The notes below the pieces were generated by a model. That model saw only the letters and a list, made by a program, of their open reading frames with translations, had not been told where the DNA came from and ran no database searches. A stretch of 64,000 nucleotides of DNA, taken from NCBI GenBank assembly GCA_024449915.1, contig JAMZAV010001468.1, positions 1 through 64,000 on the forward strand. Reading direction: 5' to 3'. The position numbers and the translations under genes are program-made. This document shows, piece after piece, positions 32,539 to 44,425 of this stretch; the stretch's first letter is position 1; each line of letters opens with the position of its first letter. This DNA comes from Sweltsa coloradensis (lineage: Eukaryota; Arthropoda; Insecta; Plecoptera; Chloroperlidae).

Positions 32539-35060
32539 CTAATCTAAAATGGACAAAGACTGACTGATACTTTCTACGCAGGTTTTGCATTTCCAGTCAT
32601 CATCGAGTGTGCTTTGTGGGGCAATACATTTCATGTGATACCATTCCAAACACAAAGTGCATTGAGTTTGGACGGTATCGAAATGTTCCGGCATGTGGCA
32701 GTAACAATATATTGTGACGCGTGGTTTTTTCTTTGTGAAGTGCTACTCTCGCCAGGTGCTGTCACTACCTCCTGCACCTGGGTTGGGGGCGCTCGTCTGG
32801 CTGCGAGAGGTGTACACCACCTACTAAGTAACACCTCCGCGTCCCGGGACCTTGGACTCTTTACTAGTCTACCTAACCTGCACAAAATAGGATTGGAGGC
32901 CGACTCACAACTTCTAGTAATGTATTCGACAAAACTAACATTCAATAGGTTTATTAAATAACAACAATAAAGAGAAGAATCAAACAGAAAGTAATAAACA
33001 ATCATAACCAAGGGCTGTCTATAGAGAGGTATACAAATGCTACTTAGATTGGCCTACTGAGACGCGAATCCAGGTGTGGTATTCCCACTGATACAGCCTG
33101 AGTTAATCGAAGACTGTGAGTGTGCTTTTAAACAGCTTGGCTTACGAGTTTTCTCCGTGGTGGATGGCAGGGTGGCTGGACTCCTTGAAGATGGTTCCCG
33201 CACCCTCGACTGGGGTGTGCTCTCTACCTCGTCTCGGAACGTACTGTGTAGAGGTGCGCTCTGCGCCTCGTCTTCCCACGTACTGTCCGTGTCCAGTCAG
33301 CCACTAGGCCACAGCTGATCGTACGTCATCATCAAGTTCACTGGCCTACAGAATGACACATCTCTCGATGCACCCAGCAATCACCAACAAGTTGCTATCG
33401 TCTGCCATACGTCACCGTGCTATACTACACAGTCCTGACCTGCCATATGTCACAATATTGCAATCACTTGCCTTACAAAAGACGATCTGACAACACCCCT
33501 TTCAGGCGAGGGAATGGTGTCTGTCATCTTACCATTCTCTAGGCAAGTCAGTAGATGTTGAGCCATGGCCTTTTCTTGGAATTCAACATACTGCCATCTT
33601 CTGTTGAAACATACTTCTGTGGCAAATGCAATTGCATGCAATCCACACTTTAGTCCCGTTTGTAATTTTGTTGGAGGTGAGAGAACAACAATTTGGGTTG
33701 CACTAGTCTCGTTTACGATTTGACTGATTTGAACTTCAAGTGTTGACGACATGTTTTTGCTTTCTGAATGCAGACTGTCAAGAAGATAAACAGTGTTTGA
33801 ACCTTCATTCATGAATGTTGTTACCCAGTACTGGTCAGGTACACTATGAATTTGCACACAAGGACGAGTTTTATCCCTACAAGAAAATCCTCGTAAACCG
33901 TATCGGAGGGTAGTAGGTTCTAAACCATCAATTCCAGGAAATTGATCGCTGAGGATCTTTAGGGCTGCACCAACAAGTGTGCAGTTCATGTGATCGTTTC
34001 CAAGCAGAGCCTGCTTGTCATCTTGTATTAGTCCAAAGTTCTTCAGCCACCATTGACTTCCTTCACGAGGTGTATCGTCTATGCAAATAAAATAAGAAAC
34101 CAAATTATTATTACAAATACCATCAAAAGTAGGGGTACGCGAGCGCAAGATTATTTTTTCAGTTTCGTAGACAACTTCTCATAACAATTACATTACAAAT
34201 TATTAGAGTTGGTGTATTTATTTTTAAATCATGTTTTTCTACAATTTTATTTTCATAGCATTTATAGTTAATGCTATAAATCACCATCTCTATAGATTAT
34301 ACATTTTATTATAAAATAACAAATTGAATACTTATTAGGTACTAATTAGCATTGCTATTGGATTTATTCAGTTTGCGTTGGTTTTAAAGATAAAGTAATT
34401 ACAGATTGTATCAACCATGTTTATTAAATACCAGTAATTGTTTAACTGAAAATTTAAAAAATGAACTAGGTAACATTTACAGTTTTCAACATTCAACTGC
34501 TACTCAGTGCTCGAAGTGGAAATAAAAAAGTTCCAGGATGGTGAGCGATAGTTAAACGGCAATTGTGCATCCACACCATGGGGTGACCTCGCCAAAGTCG
34601 TCAAATAATTTACAAACATTCGTGTATAGTCATTACTCATTAGATAATCATTTAAGAGGATATGATGCCAAATTAAAAACTGCAACCCACTTATAAATCA
34701 AATGTTGTCTTAAGTACAGTCAAACTGCTTGTCGCGTCGCGCTCGTCTTAGGCAGGCTGTACGTGAACAGTTCGTAGCATCTGCTGCCAGTAATCCTAGG
34801 TTTTCGTACAGCTTGCCACTTCTCGCCGCATTGATGCTGCGTCTCAAGGCAAATGTCTGTTGCCTCCCCAGCAGTAACTAATACATATTCTCTAAAGAAT
34901 TCCACTTCTGTGGGTGAACACCGATCCAACAGGTCTCGATCATTAGCAATTGAATCGATGAACAGATTGTTGCTGGAAATTATGAAGTTGGTTACACTAG
35001 CTCGAAGGATTTCTACCTCCACCTCCACTTCTTCTGTCTCAGGGCTTGCTGTTGCCCTGA
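32539..35060 (-). CDS. TE-associated gene: YqaJ-like, C48 (Ulp1)-like protease, PHD finger
   Basis: Three supported exons. 34720-35060 (acceptor TTTTTCTTCAG) contains CGEKWQAVRKPRITGSRCYE, the W-x-x-x-R-K-P-R-I-T-x-S signature of YqaJ exonucleases. 33477-34078 (acceptor TTTGCATAG, donor GTAAGG) is C48-like: FPGIDGLEPTTLRYGLRGF, DQYWVTTF, YLLDSLHSE, QTGLKCGLHAIAFATEVCF. 32539-32742 joins in phase and is a PHD finger: YCYCHMPEHF, QCTLCLEWYHMKC, WKCKTC. The protease Asp, Gln and Cys positions are present, but the expected His before WVT is Tyr. The rest of YqaJ is not seen, so the gene may be partial. A matching N-terminal exon lies at 59.2-59.6 kb. Confidence 0.6.
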
Positions 35061-35299
35061 CTGAAGAAAAATGAAGAGCAAGGGCCGATTCTGGGGCACC
35101 TAGAACATAATAAATGTCTGGCGTAAATAATACGTTTCCTTAAAGACATCATTCATGGTTCCCGCGTGACGTCACGCGTCGTCTGCTTCATGGCAGCGGC
35201 CATGTTTGTGATACAGTTGAAGTGGGCGTAGTATGCAAGGTATGGCGCAGCCTTGACTCGCGTGTGAAAGAAATTGAATTCAGCTGTGTTTTTAATTTA

Positions 35300-35425
35300 A
35301 AATTGTGCATTGCGCGATTGTGGGGTGTGGTAGGAACTCCAATCGTCAAAAAGGGTGCTCTTTCTTCAGCATCCCTGCTAATATAGAGGGTCAATGCGAC
35401 CAAACTCGAGAGCTGTCAACGCAAC
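35300..35425 (+). pseudogene. THAP-type zinc-finger exon, left part (split by hAT)
   Basis: The plus strand encodes HCAIVGCGRNSNRQKGCSFF and SIPANI..TRELSTQ, the C-x-x-x-G-C start of a THAP-like C2CH domain. The frame has no ATG: the codon before V-H-C-A is ATT, and an in-frame TAA lies just upstream. The coding sequence breaks at 35425, exactly where the hAT element begins, and resumes after 58418. The exon is divergent to the YqaJ-type gene, whose first supported exon starts 240 bases away. Confidence 0.65.
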
Positions 35426-35579
35426 TAGTGATGCAAATGGTTGGAAAAAACAGGAAATTTTCAAAAAAGCCGCTGGTTTTTTTCGTTTTTTTCATCACAC
35501 TAAGGAAAAATTGGAAATTGAGGAAAAATTGATTTTTTTGTTTGGTTTCATCTCCTTTGTTATAATGATTTACTTTTAA

Positions 35580-36300
35580 CCATTTTTTAGTAGAAGCTGA
35601 CTATAATCAGTTGTTCTGCCCATATTTTTGGACTTGAATTCAAAGTTGAAACAATATCTAGATCTCATAGTTGGTAATTTGGATTGGGAAAAAAGATGGG
35701 AGTGGGACACACAACTCACATTACAGTAACGTATACACTTAATTCATGATCTGAAACCTTTTAATGTCTTAGGCTAGGCAGAGGCCTGTGATGTACAAAA
35801 GTTATTTCACATTGTGACATTAGATTACACAGTTAACATTATAAAATAATATTAGGCTATCCGATATAATAACCCGAGAATCCGACTAGTAAGAAGGAAC
35901 GTTGACGTAGTAGGCCTATAAATTTATAATAATAAAGAAAACGGTATATCAGACTTTATTTTTGACTTGTGCCAGTTAGTCTACTGTTTACTTACCTATT
36001 ACGGTTACGGTACATAATAATAAAATATATAGATAAAAATAATGTTAGACTTGTAACTACTAGACTAGACTCGACTTGTAATGTAGGAATGCTAAACTTT
36101 AACGAACATAATAAAAATATAAAAAACTGTTTCAGACTACATTCTTGAGTCTTATGCCAGCAGTAAACTGTTCACATACATTACCTACACATAATGTAAT
36201 AAAAATAAATAAAGTCTTAGGGCCTAAATGTTTTATAATAGGCCTAACCCCCTAATAATAAAAGCAGTTTCAGACTTTATTCTCGAGTCTTATACCAGTT
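35580..36300. other. hAT 3' flank, non-coding
   Basis: AT-rich DNA between the left terminus and the transposase stop codon, containing several TAGGCCTA words. No gene. Confidence 0.5.
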
Positions 36301-36310
36301 AGGCAGAGGC

Positions 36311-38642
36311 CTATTCAACTGTTTCTATGACATCGACATCATGATCAGAGTCTGCTGAGTGGCCTGAGCCCAAGGAAGAGCTGTCGGAATCGGAGTCGGA
36401 CCCATCTCCTTTCTCCACTGTGAGCGTGTCCTTGCGACTAGGTTTTTGCCCTAAAAATTGCAAATTAGCACGGATTGCTACTAATTTTTCAACCCTTGAA
36501 TTTGTTAATCGATTACGTGATTTAGTGTGTATTTTTCCAAATGAAGACCAGTTCCTCTCTGCAGCTGCAGATGTTGGAGGCACATTTAACAGTCGTGCGG
36601 CAAGTGGAGCAACAGCTTGATGCGAACATAAACCTTGCCACCAAACCCGGGGAGTTGTGTGTGAACATGACATCCAGATTGCTTGACGGGAGAAAAACCC
36701 TGTTGATGTTCTGTATTCAGCAACATTGGATAACACTTTACCAATATCGAGGCCTAGTTCAGTTGCCTGCGATGTTATATAATCAAAAGCATCTGCGATT
36801 TGATCATCATCTAACAAACGTCCTCTATATCTAGGGTCAAGAAGATTTGCTGCCGAATGGATTGGTTTTAAGCAGAACTCTTTTCGAAGTTGAAGAGATG
36901 TGCGGACAGTTTGTTCTTCTGCGTATGTCAATGGTGAGGCTTCAAGATATTCTAGAACGTGTTCGGTCATTGTATTGAGCTCTTCTGGAATGTCCGAGAG
37001 AAGAGCATCATCAGCTTCAACTTTGGTTGTTGCTATGGTAATAGGCTGTAGCAGTGCAATGCTGTTTTGAATCTGCATCCAGAAGATATCATCATCGAGG
37101 ACAAACTTTCGAATATCTTTGTCAATATTCAGTTCATCCACAATAACTGTCTCTTGCAGAGCTTTTTTGTTTTTTAATAAACTTTTGAATGAAATAACTA
37201 CTGCTCCCCAACGAGTTTTGCTAGGCAACTTTAAAGAAACTTCTTTGTTACCATAATTGGCCTTTTGTTTCAGTTTAAAGGTTCCAAGAACCACATGTGT
37301 ATGCTTCACATACTTGATTATCCTTTTACCTTTACGGAACAGATCTTCTAGGCTCCTGAGTTTCATCAAATCGTTCAACAATAAGTTAAGCGAGTGTGAA
37401 GCGCAGCCAATAGCGCTGATATTGGGATATTTTGCCATTATTATTTTCCATGCACTTCTCATATTACTGGCATTATCTGTAATTAGGACTAAAAATTTTG
37501 CTGGGCCAATCGAATCTATTACTTCAATTAGTTTTGAACTGATGTAATCAGCAGTTTCTCGGTTTACTCCGTTATTCACACTTTTAAGAAAGATTTTAGT
37601 TGGTGTGGTGACAATGAAGTTTATGATGCTGTCCCCATTAACATTAGTCCAGCCATCAGTGATGAGTCCGAGACAAAGAGCGTCACTAATTTGATCATTA
37701 GCTGCTTTCATGACTCGAATATATTCACCTTCTAATAAGGGTGTGTCCAGTTCATACCTTGAAGGTAGCTTATACGTTGGACGTAATAGGCTTACTGCTT
37801 TTTTCCAGTACTCGTTTTCAAAAATTGAAAGGGGCAGTCCTGAAGCATAAACAGCTCTAGCAAGCGACTCATCAATTTTCTGTTTTTCGATTTTGTTTGG
37901 AGCTTTATCTAAAAAGCTTTTCAGGGTCACAATATTCGGCCTCTGTTTAGCAGCAAATTTTGACATTATTGGACCGCCGTTCTTGCTGCTTCTAGGTAAC
38001 TGCATAGTCGTACCAACATGTGGGCTGCGGCTGCTAGATGCTACTGTATTTGATGGTGGTTCAGGGTTCCGCTAAAATAAAAAAGAACACTTGTTTTCAT
38101 TAGGCCTACGAAATGGGACTTGGGAAATCAAACTGGATGAGATTGAGTATGAGATAGGGCTAACCTCACATTGCTAAAGGTTTTTAGGCCCTGACCCCTA
38201 CTTATGTTTTTTCAAGAAATTAAAGTATGTGCGATGCAAATGCAAACTGAAGGATTCGCAGGTTCTCGCTTAAAATAGGCCTTCTTACCAAAGTGTCAAG
38301 TACAGGAGGAACAGCAGGAACAGTGTTTTCATCCAAATCGTTATCCAGTTCTTCTTCTTCAAAATCATTGCGACGGAAGAGCAATGCGTCCCCTACTTCA
38401 CTCGGCCTGGTATTGCCAGATGAATCAGTTTCGTTGTTTCCCATTTCTTGATCTTGCAGAGCAACTTTTACATTTTCCGGACATCCACGGCACAATTTTA
38501 GAATATGTTTTACCATCCGGGTAGCATTTGGAAATTCGTAGCTTGAATTGCAAAATTTGCACTTAGCACTTCTTTTTTTGTTGTCTGGCACCCCTTTAGA
38601 GACGTGGAAGTATTTCCATACCTCCGAAAGTTGACGAACCAT
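36311..38642 (-). CDS. hAT transposase with BED zinc finger, two exons, apparently intact
   Basis: Exon 1 (38289-38642) starts MVRQLSEVWKYF and carries the BED finger CKFCNSSYEFPNATRMVKH..C. Its donor TTG|GTAAGA joins, in phase, acceptor TTTTAG at 38071. Exon 2 (36311-38071) holds LGLITDGWTNVNGDS and VLITDNASNMRSAW (first and second catalytic Asp), CASHSLNLLLND, and the dimerisation domain LLNVPPTSAAAERNWSSFGK with the catalytic Glu. It ends in an acidic Ser/Asp tail. About 704 residues, no stop or frameshift, typical hAT length. It catalyses cut-and-paste transposition with 8-bp duplications. It is the resident enzyme of the surrounding element. Confidence 0.9.
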
Positions 38643-39312
38643 ACCAAAATAATATTTGGCTAATCTGTAAAATATAGAGAAAAGGGAAATAAAAACAACT
38701 TCGTGAAATGAACAACTTGTATCCGAGTGAGTGACCGCATTTTATTAATTGAATAACTAGGCGGCCTGCCTAGGCCTAGCATAGCTGGTCCTTAATCTTA
38801 GGCCTCCTACCTTAGCCTTAATCCTAGGCCTAGGTCTAGCTGGGCCTTATTCCTAGGCCTAGGCCTAGCTGGGCCTTAATCTACTTCCTAGTATACCTGG
38901 GCCCTACTCCTAGGCCTAGGCAAGGCATAGACCTAGCAAGCTAAGGCCTAAGGGTGCATTAAGCTCAGTTGCTCAGACTTGATCTAGTAAGGCTTAAATG
39001 CAGTATGCATTATCATTATTACATCTGGATCTGGTAAGCTGTAATCTTAGGCCTCCGTCTAGCCCTAGGTCTCTAGATGTCTAGTGGCTACCCAGCAAAC
39101 ACAAATTCTTAATTTGGCATCCAAACGGCACCCACTTTTTATTAATGTGGGTGACGTATTGTCAACACAGCAAGTTACCGAAACGCTGAATTTATGGCCC
39201 CTTTGATGTTAACAATACAGTAGCAGAACATGGCAACAAACTGTCACCAAAATGCTATCCGATCAGCAGCCAAGTGACACATGCAATTTACAATCTTGTC
39301 AATATTACAGCA

Positions 39313-39475
39313 TTGTACCGACAACGATTTGTTAACAACATTGTTTTTATTATGGCAGCAAACCGGCAGTGTATTGGCAACGATTTGTTAACAACATTGT
39401 TTTTATTATGGCAGCAAACCGGCAGTGTATTGGCAATGTTTTGTTAAAACATTGTTTTTATTATGGCAGCAAACA
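39313..39475. repeat. 56-bp tandem repeat, about 2.9 copies
   Basis: Units contain CAACGATTTGTTAACAACAT and TTGTTTTTATTATGGCAGC, starting at 39321, 39377 and 39433. It lies just inside the left terminus and may be a subterminal transposase-binding region. Confidence 0.85.
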
Positions 39476-39498
39476 AACAGTCCACCGGTACTTTAGTG

Positions 39499-40175
39499 CA
39501 GTGGTTCCCAACCAGGGTGCCGCGAAATCATGTAAATTAGTAAAGCAGGTCCTTCATGAAATACATATTTAAAAAAGTGTAAATTATGTAAAGTGAAAAT
39601 GCAAGTACGTATTGACTCTTATAACCACCATTTTCATTCAATTCAGTTCCAAATTGCATTTTGGATATTGGCGCTATGGGATTAACAAGGTGCAGTGATA
39701 AAGAAAGGTCTTGCCCCCAGTGTAGGGCTTATTGTCTGCGGTAATAAATCGTCGAATTAAGCTTTTTCTGTTTATTTCTCTTTTTCAAATCAAGGGGTTT
39801 CTGCTTTTACCAGCATTATTTTGTTTAAAAGCGGGAAAGACTAGATAGGCTACCCTACCTATATGCTTTCACTATCAGTTATTGAAAAAATGGGAGTGTG
39901 TTTGTTCACCCTCGGCCACAAATCAAAGACATATCTGCAAGAAACAATGCCAGATTTAACATTGACTAAACTTAAATTTTAAACTTACTATTACTTTTAA
40001 ATTCATTTAAATATAATTAATACTGTCTTAACATAATAAATCATTGGTTCCACATTGCTGATTTTTTAAATTATTTTTTTAAAAGGCTGAATTATTATTT
40101 GGTCGAAGAGGGTGCCGCGAAATTATGAAATTTGGTAATGGTGTGCCTTGAGTTCAAAAAGGTTGGGAACCACTG
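39499..40175. mobile_element. hAT MITE with 8-bp target duplication
   Basis: Ends CAGTGGTTCCCAACC and GGTTGGGAACCACTG are perfect inverted repeats. They are flanked by CTTTAGTG at 39491-39498 and 40176-40183. CAGTGGTTC..AACC ends are known from hAT families. GGGTGCCGCGAAAT recurs near both ends. No coding frame. Confidence 0.9.
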
Positions 40176-40183
40176 CTTTAGTG

Positions 40184-42505
40184 TATACAATTTTCACCCC
40201 GCTCCCCTTCCAATGTGGGATAGAAGCAGGTATAGCAGAGACCACACAACATATTAAAACCAAGTGGAATCATCCGATTCAAGTAATCTCACAAAACTAC
40301 ACAATACAAGTAAAATAGTGCATATTCTTGGACGTCCAATTGTAGTTTCGTTAAGAGTGTTTTATCCTAAATTAGTTTATTTTACTCCGTTATTAAAAGC
40401 AATACTGATTGGAATGTTTTTTTCATGCAGGATTCTAACAAAACGATAATGGACAAGCCATTTTTAAAAATGTTATAGCATTTTGTGAGATTACTAAAAT
40501 ATAAATTTGCTAGATTTTAATATTTGCAGTAGTCCTTCCTCTTAAAATAGAAAGAAAATACAAAATCAATTTAAAATCACTTTTATTACAACTATATAAG
40601 ATAACCATGACATAGGGAGTACGTAATAATAATAAAAATGGCCCTGCTCGATACAAAAATGTATATCATGTAGCCCATGTATTATTAATTTATTTAGGTG
40701 ATATGTATTTAAGAAGATGTCAGGTTTCTATATGTTTTTGTACATAATCAAATGCAATTATTATGAGACATGATAAGAACATGTGATTTTAAAACAGAAT
40801 CTCCATTTTTTAAATAATCTGCTTGGTCCAATAACAATAAGTATAACACAATCACAATTCATTGGGATGTCTTACTAAAGGTGCGGTTAAAGTAGAGCAT
40901 TTGGAGTAACAAGTTTCATGCGTTGCTGTGTTTTCAGAGACATGCAACAACCAGCTCGTAGTGGGCGTACATTAGACCAATTGCTGGAAGATTATAATTT
41001 AGCTCTATGCCAAACAATTTTTCTGTGTGGCAAAGGAAAATATAAATGCTATTCTATCTTTAGGGATAAATTCATATTTAAGGCCTATGAGCTTGACATT
41101 TTCTCTAGGTGACTCTCCTTTAATCGTAAGGATTCTTTTAATAACTGTATAAAGATACAAGTACGTAAATACAAGGCCGCTAAGCATTGACAAACATAAT
41201 TTTGATTATTTATATTTGGCTTTCGGGTTATAAGCAGCATAGTGAGGTTATTATAGGTCTGGTCCAACCAATACAAGAAGATGAAGGCGGCATCATGGTG
41301 CATTGTGGGATTGTACCAAAAGAAGAATGTTAAAAAAAGTTCAAGGCATAGTGCCTTGAAAAACAAAGTTGCCACTTGACGGCAACACACACTACTGTAA
41401 CCGCACCTTAATGTTGAAACCAACGCCTCCTATATAATTATTTCAACTAGCTCCCTCTTTCCGTGTGTCTATGTGCAGTATTGGTTGTTTTCTTATGATT
41501 GATTTAAGTGTAATGGCTGTAGTTGTTCGGATATACACTAGCGCTGAAAGGGCTCCTGTTGCCAAATAGGACCAATGACGGGTCAACAATAAACACGTGT
41601 TGCATAGACAGGCAGGATAAAGGGAGCCAGTTGAAATATCTACTAGTGTAAGATTTCAACTGTAATCATTAAAAGGTATGCATAATACAGTAAAGTAAAG
41701 GTGTACAGTAAACTCACATTAATTCAAACTCAGTTAATTAATATTATTGTTTAATACAATCTAGTATTTTAGTCCCTACAAAATCTTTCAGTAGGCATAG
41801 GCCTACAGGGCCCAATGTTAAATTTTATTTCTTTTAATTCAAACTGGGATTCTTCTAGTCACATGCAATTTGAATTAAAGGGGGATTACTGTAACTACAA
41901 ATGTCATATGAAGTGTTTAATGTTAGATTTTTTATAGTACTGTATTAATGATTGATGTAATAACTAAATATTATGATCTTCAACAAACTGACACATGAAT
42001 TTACACTAATAACCCAACATCAAAATCATATCAATCTATTTTGTCTATAAATACTGTTGACAGCTTACTCTAGACATGATGTCGAGATATTACCCAATAA
42101 TATTAGTCACCTCACTGTGAACAACCAAACCCCAATTCATGCATAATGATGAAGCAAAAATATGATCAAATTGTGGATGGCCCTAATGTTCCCCCTACAT
42201 ACAATAATTAAAAGCCGTGGTTAAAGCTAGGGATGCATACGATAATCGAAATATCAATAATCAATCATTTAAGAGCATCCCTAATTTAAACATACATACT
42301 ATATGACGTAATACCTGCTTGTTAATGAATAATTTGTGTTTGTAAACTGACTTTGCACAAATTGTCTTTAAACACAGTAGCCCTACTGTTGACAGCTCAC
42401 TGTCGAAAAGATATCAAGAGATTATTAGACCTCACTGTAAACATTCATGCCAAATCTGAAGCAAAAATGTGATCCTATAGATTATCACAATTATCACAAA
42501 TATAG
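40184..42505. other. Non-coding flank with an old duplication
   Basis: No gene. The stretch 42050-42175 (TACTGTTGACAGCTTACTC..CTCACTGTGAACA) is repeated in diverged form at 42383-42475. A tiny MITE-like unit, 42235-42292, has inverted ends TAGGGATGC and GCATCCCTA. Confidence 0.4.
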
Positions 42506-42513
42506 ATTATCAC

Positions 42514-43569
42514 TAGGGATGGGACGATGCCGATGCCGATTCCACCGATTCTCGGATAATCGGTAAAGAATCGTACTACCGATTAATACGAAAAAAGTGG
42601 CCGATTCCGAGAACGCGTAATTTTGAATTTGGCGCCAACGAAAGAATTCCGCTTTCAAGTGTTGGCAGTACGCGTTTTAAATTCGACTAGTCGAAAACTC
42701 AAACGTGTTACGATCTTGCGAGTGCAAGATAATCGATTCGATATACATCGCTGTTCCGACTTCTGACATCGCCAAACTGTAATGGCCGCCTGCGTTAATT
42801 CGTAAATAAAGTTAAAAAGTAAAACGAAATACGCCCGTACATAATGACGCCAACTCGCAGAAAGTTGAAAAGAGATGTATGGTTACACTTTAAAGTGCAA
42901 CCATTCAATGATTCGAAAGCGAAAAGCGTTATGTAATTGATGTCGCAATAAAATCTCGCGGGGAGGGACATCGTGTAAGTCGTACATAACCACCCAATGC
43001 ATAAACATCAACACATTCCATCAGTACGACATGTACAAAAGCCAGAATGGTGCAACCAATCGGGTTTTTGACGCCGATGAAGTTATTGACGATCCGGAGG
43101 TTATGGAAGAAGATGAGCCAGGCCTAGGGGTAGCCTAGTTCTCGTGCATGCCTAGGCTAGATAGGCCTAGGTATAGGCCTAGGCCCAGCTGCTTTGGGCT
43201 GTCTAGGGCCTAGGCCTAGGCGGAGGCCCCTACCTAGCCTACACCCAGCCCAAGCCCTCGTGTTAGGCCAAGCCCTGGATCTTTGTCTAATGACATAGGC
43301 CTAGGCAGGAGAATTTCAAATGATTCAGTTGCCACCTCTAGTGGTGAACTTAGTAGCCCTAGGCCTAAATCAGCATCTCCTTCAGACTCAAATGTAGCCT
43401 TATAAATGAATATTGCATTATATACCAGAAATAAATCCTACTAGATAGTAGATACCTATACTAATTTCTAAGGAATCGGTAAAGAATCGGAATCGGTATC
43501 GGCATCGTTAAGTAATTGAATCGGCATCGGTTTTGGAATCAGTGAAATTTAGGAACCGTCCCATCCCTA
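42514..43569. mobile_element. hAT derivative with BED-finger remnant
   Basis: Ends TAGGGATGGGACG and CGTCCCATCCCTA are inverted repeats. They are flanked by ATTATCAC at 42506-42513 and 43570-43577. Inside, plus-strand pieces read RRKLKRDVWLHFKV and, after a frame change, ISRGGTSCKSYITTQCIN, the two halves of a ZBED-type finger. The rest of the transposase is absent, so it is an internally deleted copy. The ends are rich in CCGATTCC-like words. The 3' half is dense in TAGGCC. Confidence 0.8.
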
Positions 43570-44425
43570 ATTATCACAAATCAGAATCAACAAATTATCT
43601 TATGTTACAACATCCAAAATATGACGTATGATGTACATAGGGAAGTTCAATGACTACCCAAAGAATATTATGTAACACCGTGGTACCGTACCTAGTATCT
43701 ATAAAGCAAATTATGTAAATGTTACATCGACGCAGTAAAATATATTGGAACAGTCTTTAAGCCACCGTCGTCATCACTATAGTAGCCTACATTACAGATT
43801 ATCACAAATCAGAATCAACAAATTATCTTACGTTACAACATCCAAAATATGACGTATGATGTAACGACATAGGGAAGTTCAATGCCTACCCAAAGAATAT
43901 TATGTAACACCGTGGTACCGTACCTAGTTTCTATAGGCCTAAAGCAAGTTATGTAAAATTAATGTTACATCGATGCAGTGAAATATATTGGAACGGTATT
44001 TAGGCCACCGTCGTCATCACTATGGTATAGATTATCACAAATCAGAATCAACAAAATATCTTATGTTACAACATCCAAAATATGACGTATGATGTAACGA
44101 CATAGGGAAGTTCAATGACTACCCAAAGAATATTATGTAACACCGTGGTACCGTACTTAGTTTCTATAAAGCAAGTTATGTAAAATTAATGTTACATCGA
44201 CGCAGTGAAATATATTGGAACGGTTTATAGGCCACCGTCGTCATCACTATGGTATAGATTATCACAAATCAGAATCAACAAATTATCTTATGTTACAACA
44301 TCCAAAATATGACGTATGATGTAACGACATAGGGAAGTTCAATGACTACCCAAAGAATATTATGTAACACCGTGGTACCGTACCTAGTTTCTATGAGGCA
44401 AATGATGTAGCCTAAATGTTACATT
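43570..44425. repeat. Tandem array, unit about 230 bp, 3.7 copies
   Basis: Units start ATTATCACAAATCAGAATCA at 43570, 43798, 44031 and 44258. Each contains GTAACACCGTGGTACCGTAC and GCCACCGTCGTCATCACTAT. The last, partial unit runs into the final codons of the DUF4806-type gene. The hAT derivative 42514-43569 inserted at the start of the array. Confidence 0.9.

Noticed and set aside
33076..33318. 80-codon plus-strand frame in the YqaJ/C48 gene region
   Set aside because: It lies in the intron between the C48 and PHD exons, antisense, with no recognisable domain and a local duplication that inflates the frame.
17618..37975. Shared peptide SKFAAKQ in the LINE junction (17.6 kb) and hAT transposase (38.0 kb) as evidence of common origin
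   Set aside because: Flanking residues differ completely and the LINE frame continues into RNase H; a seven-residue match is compatible with chance.
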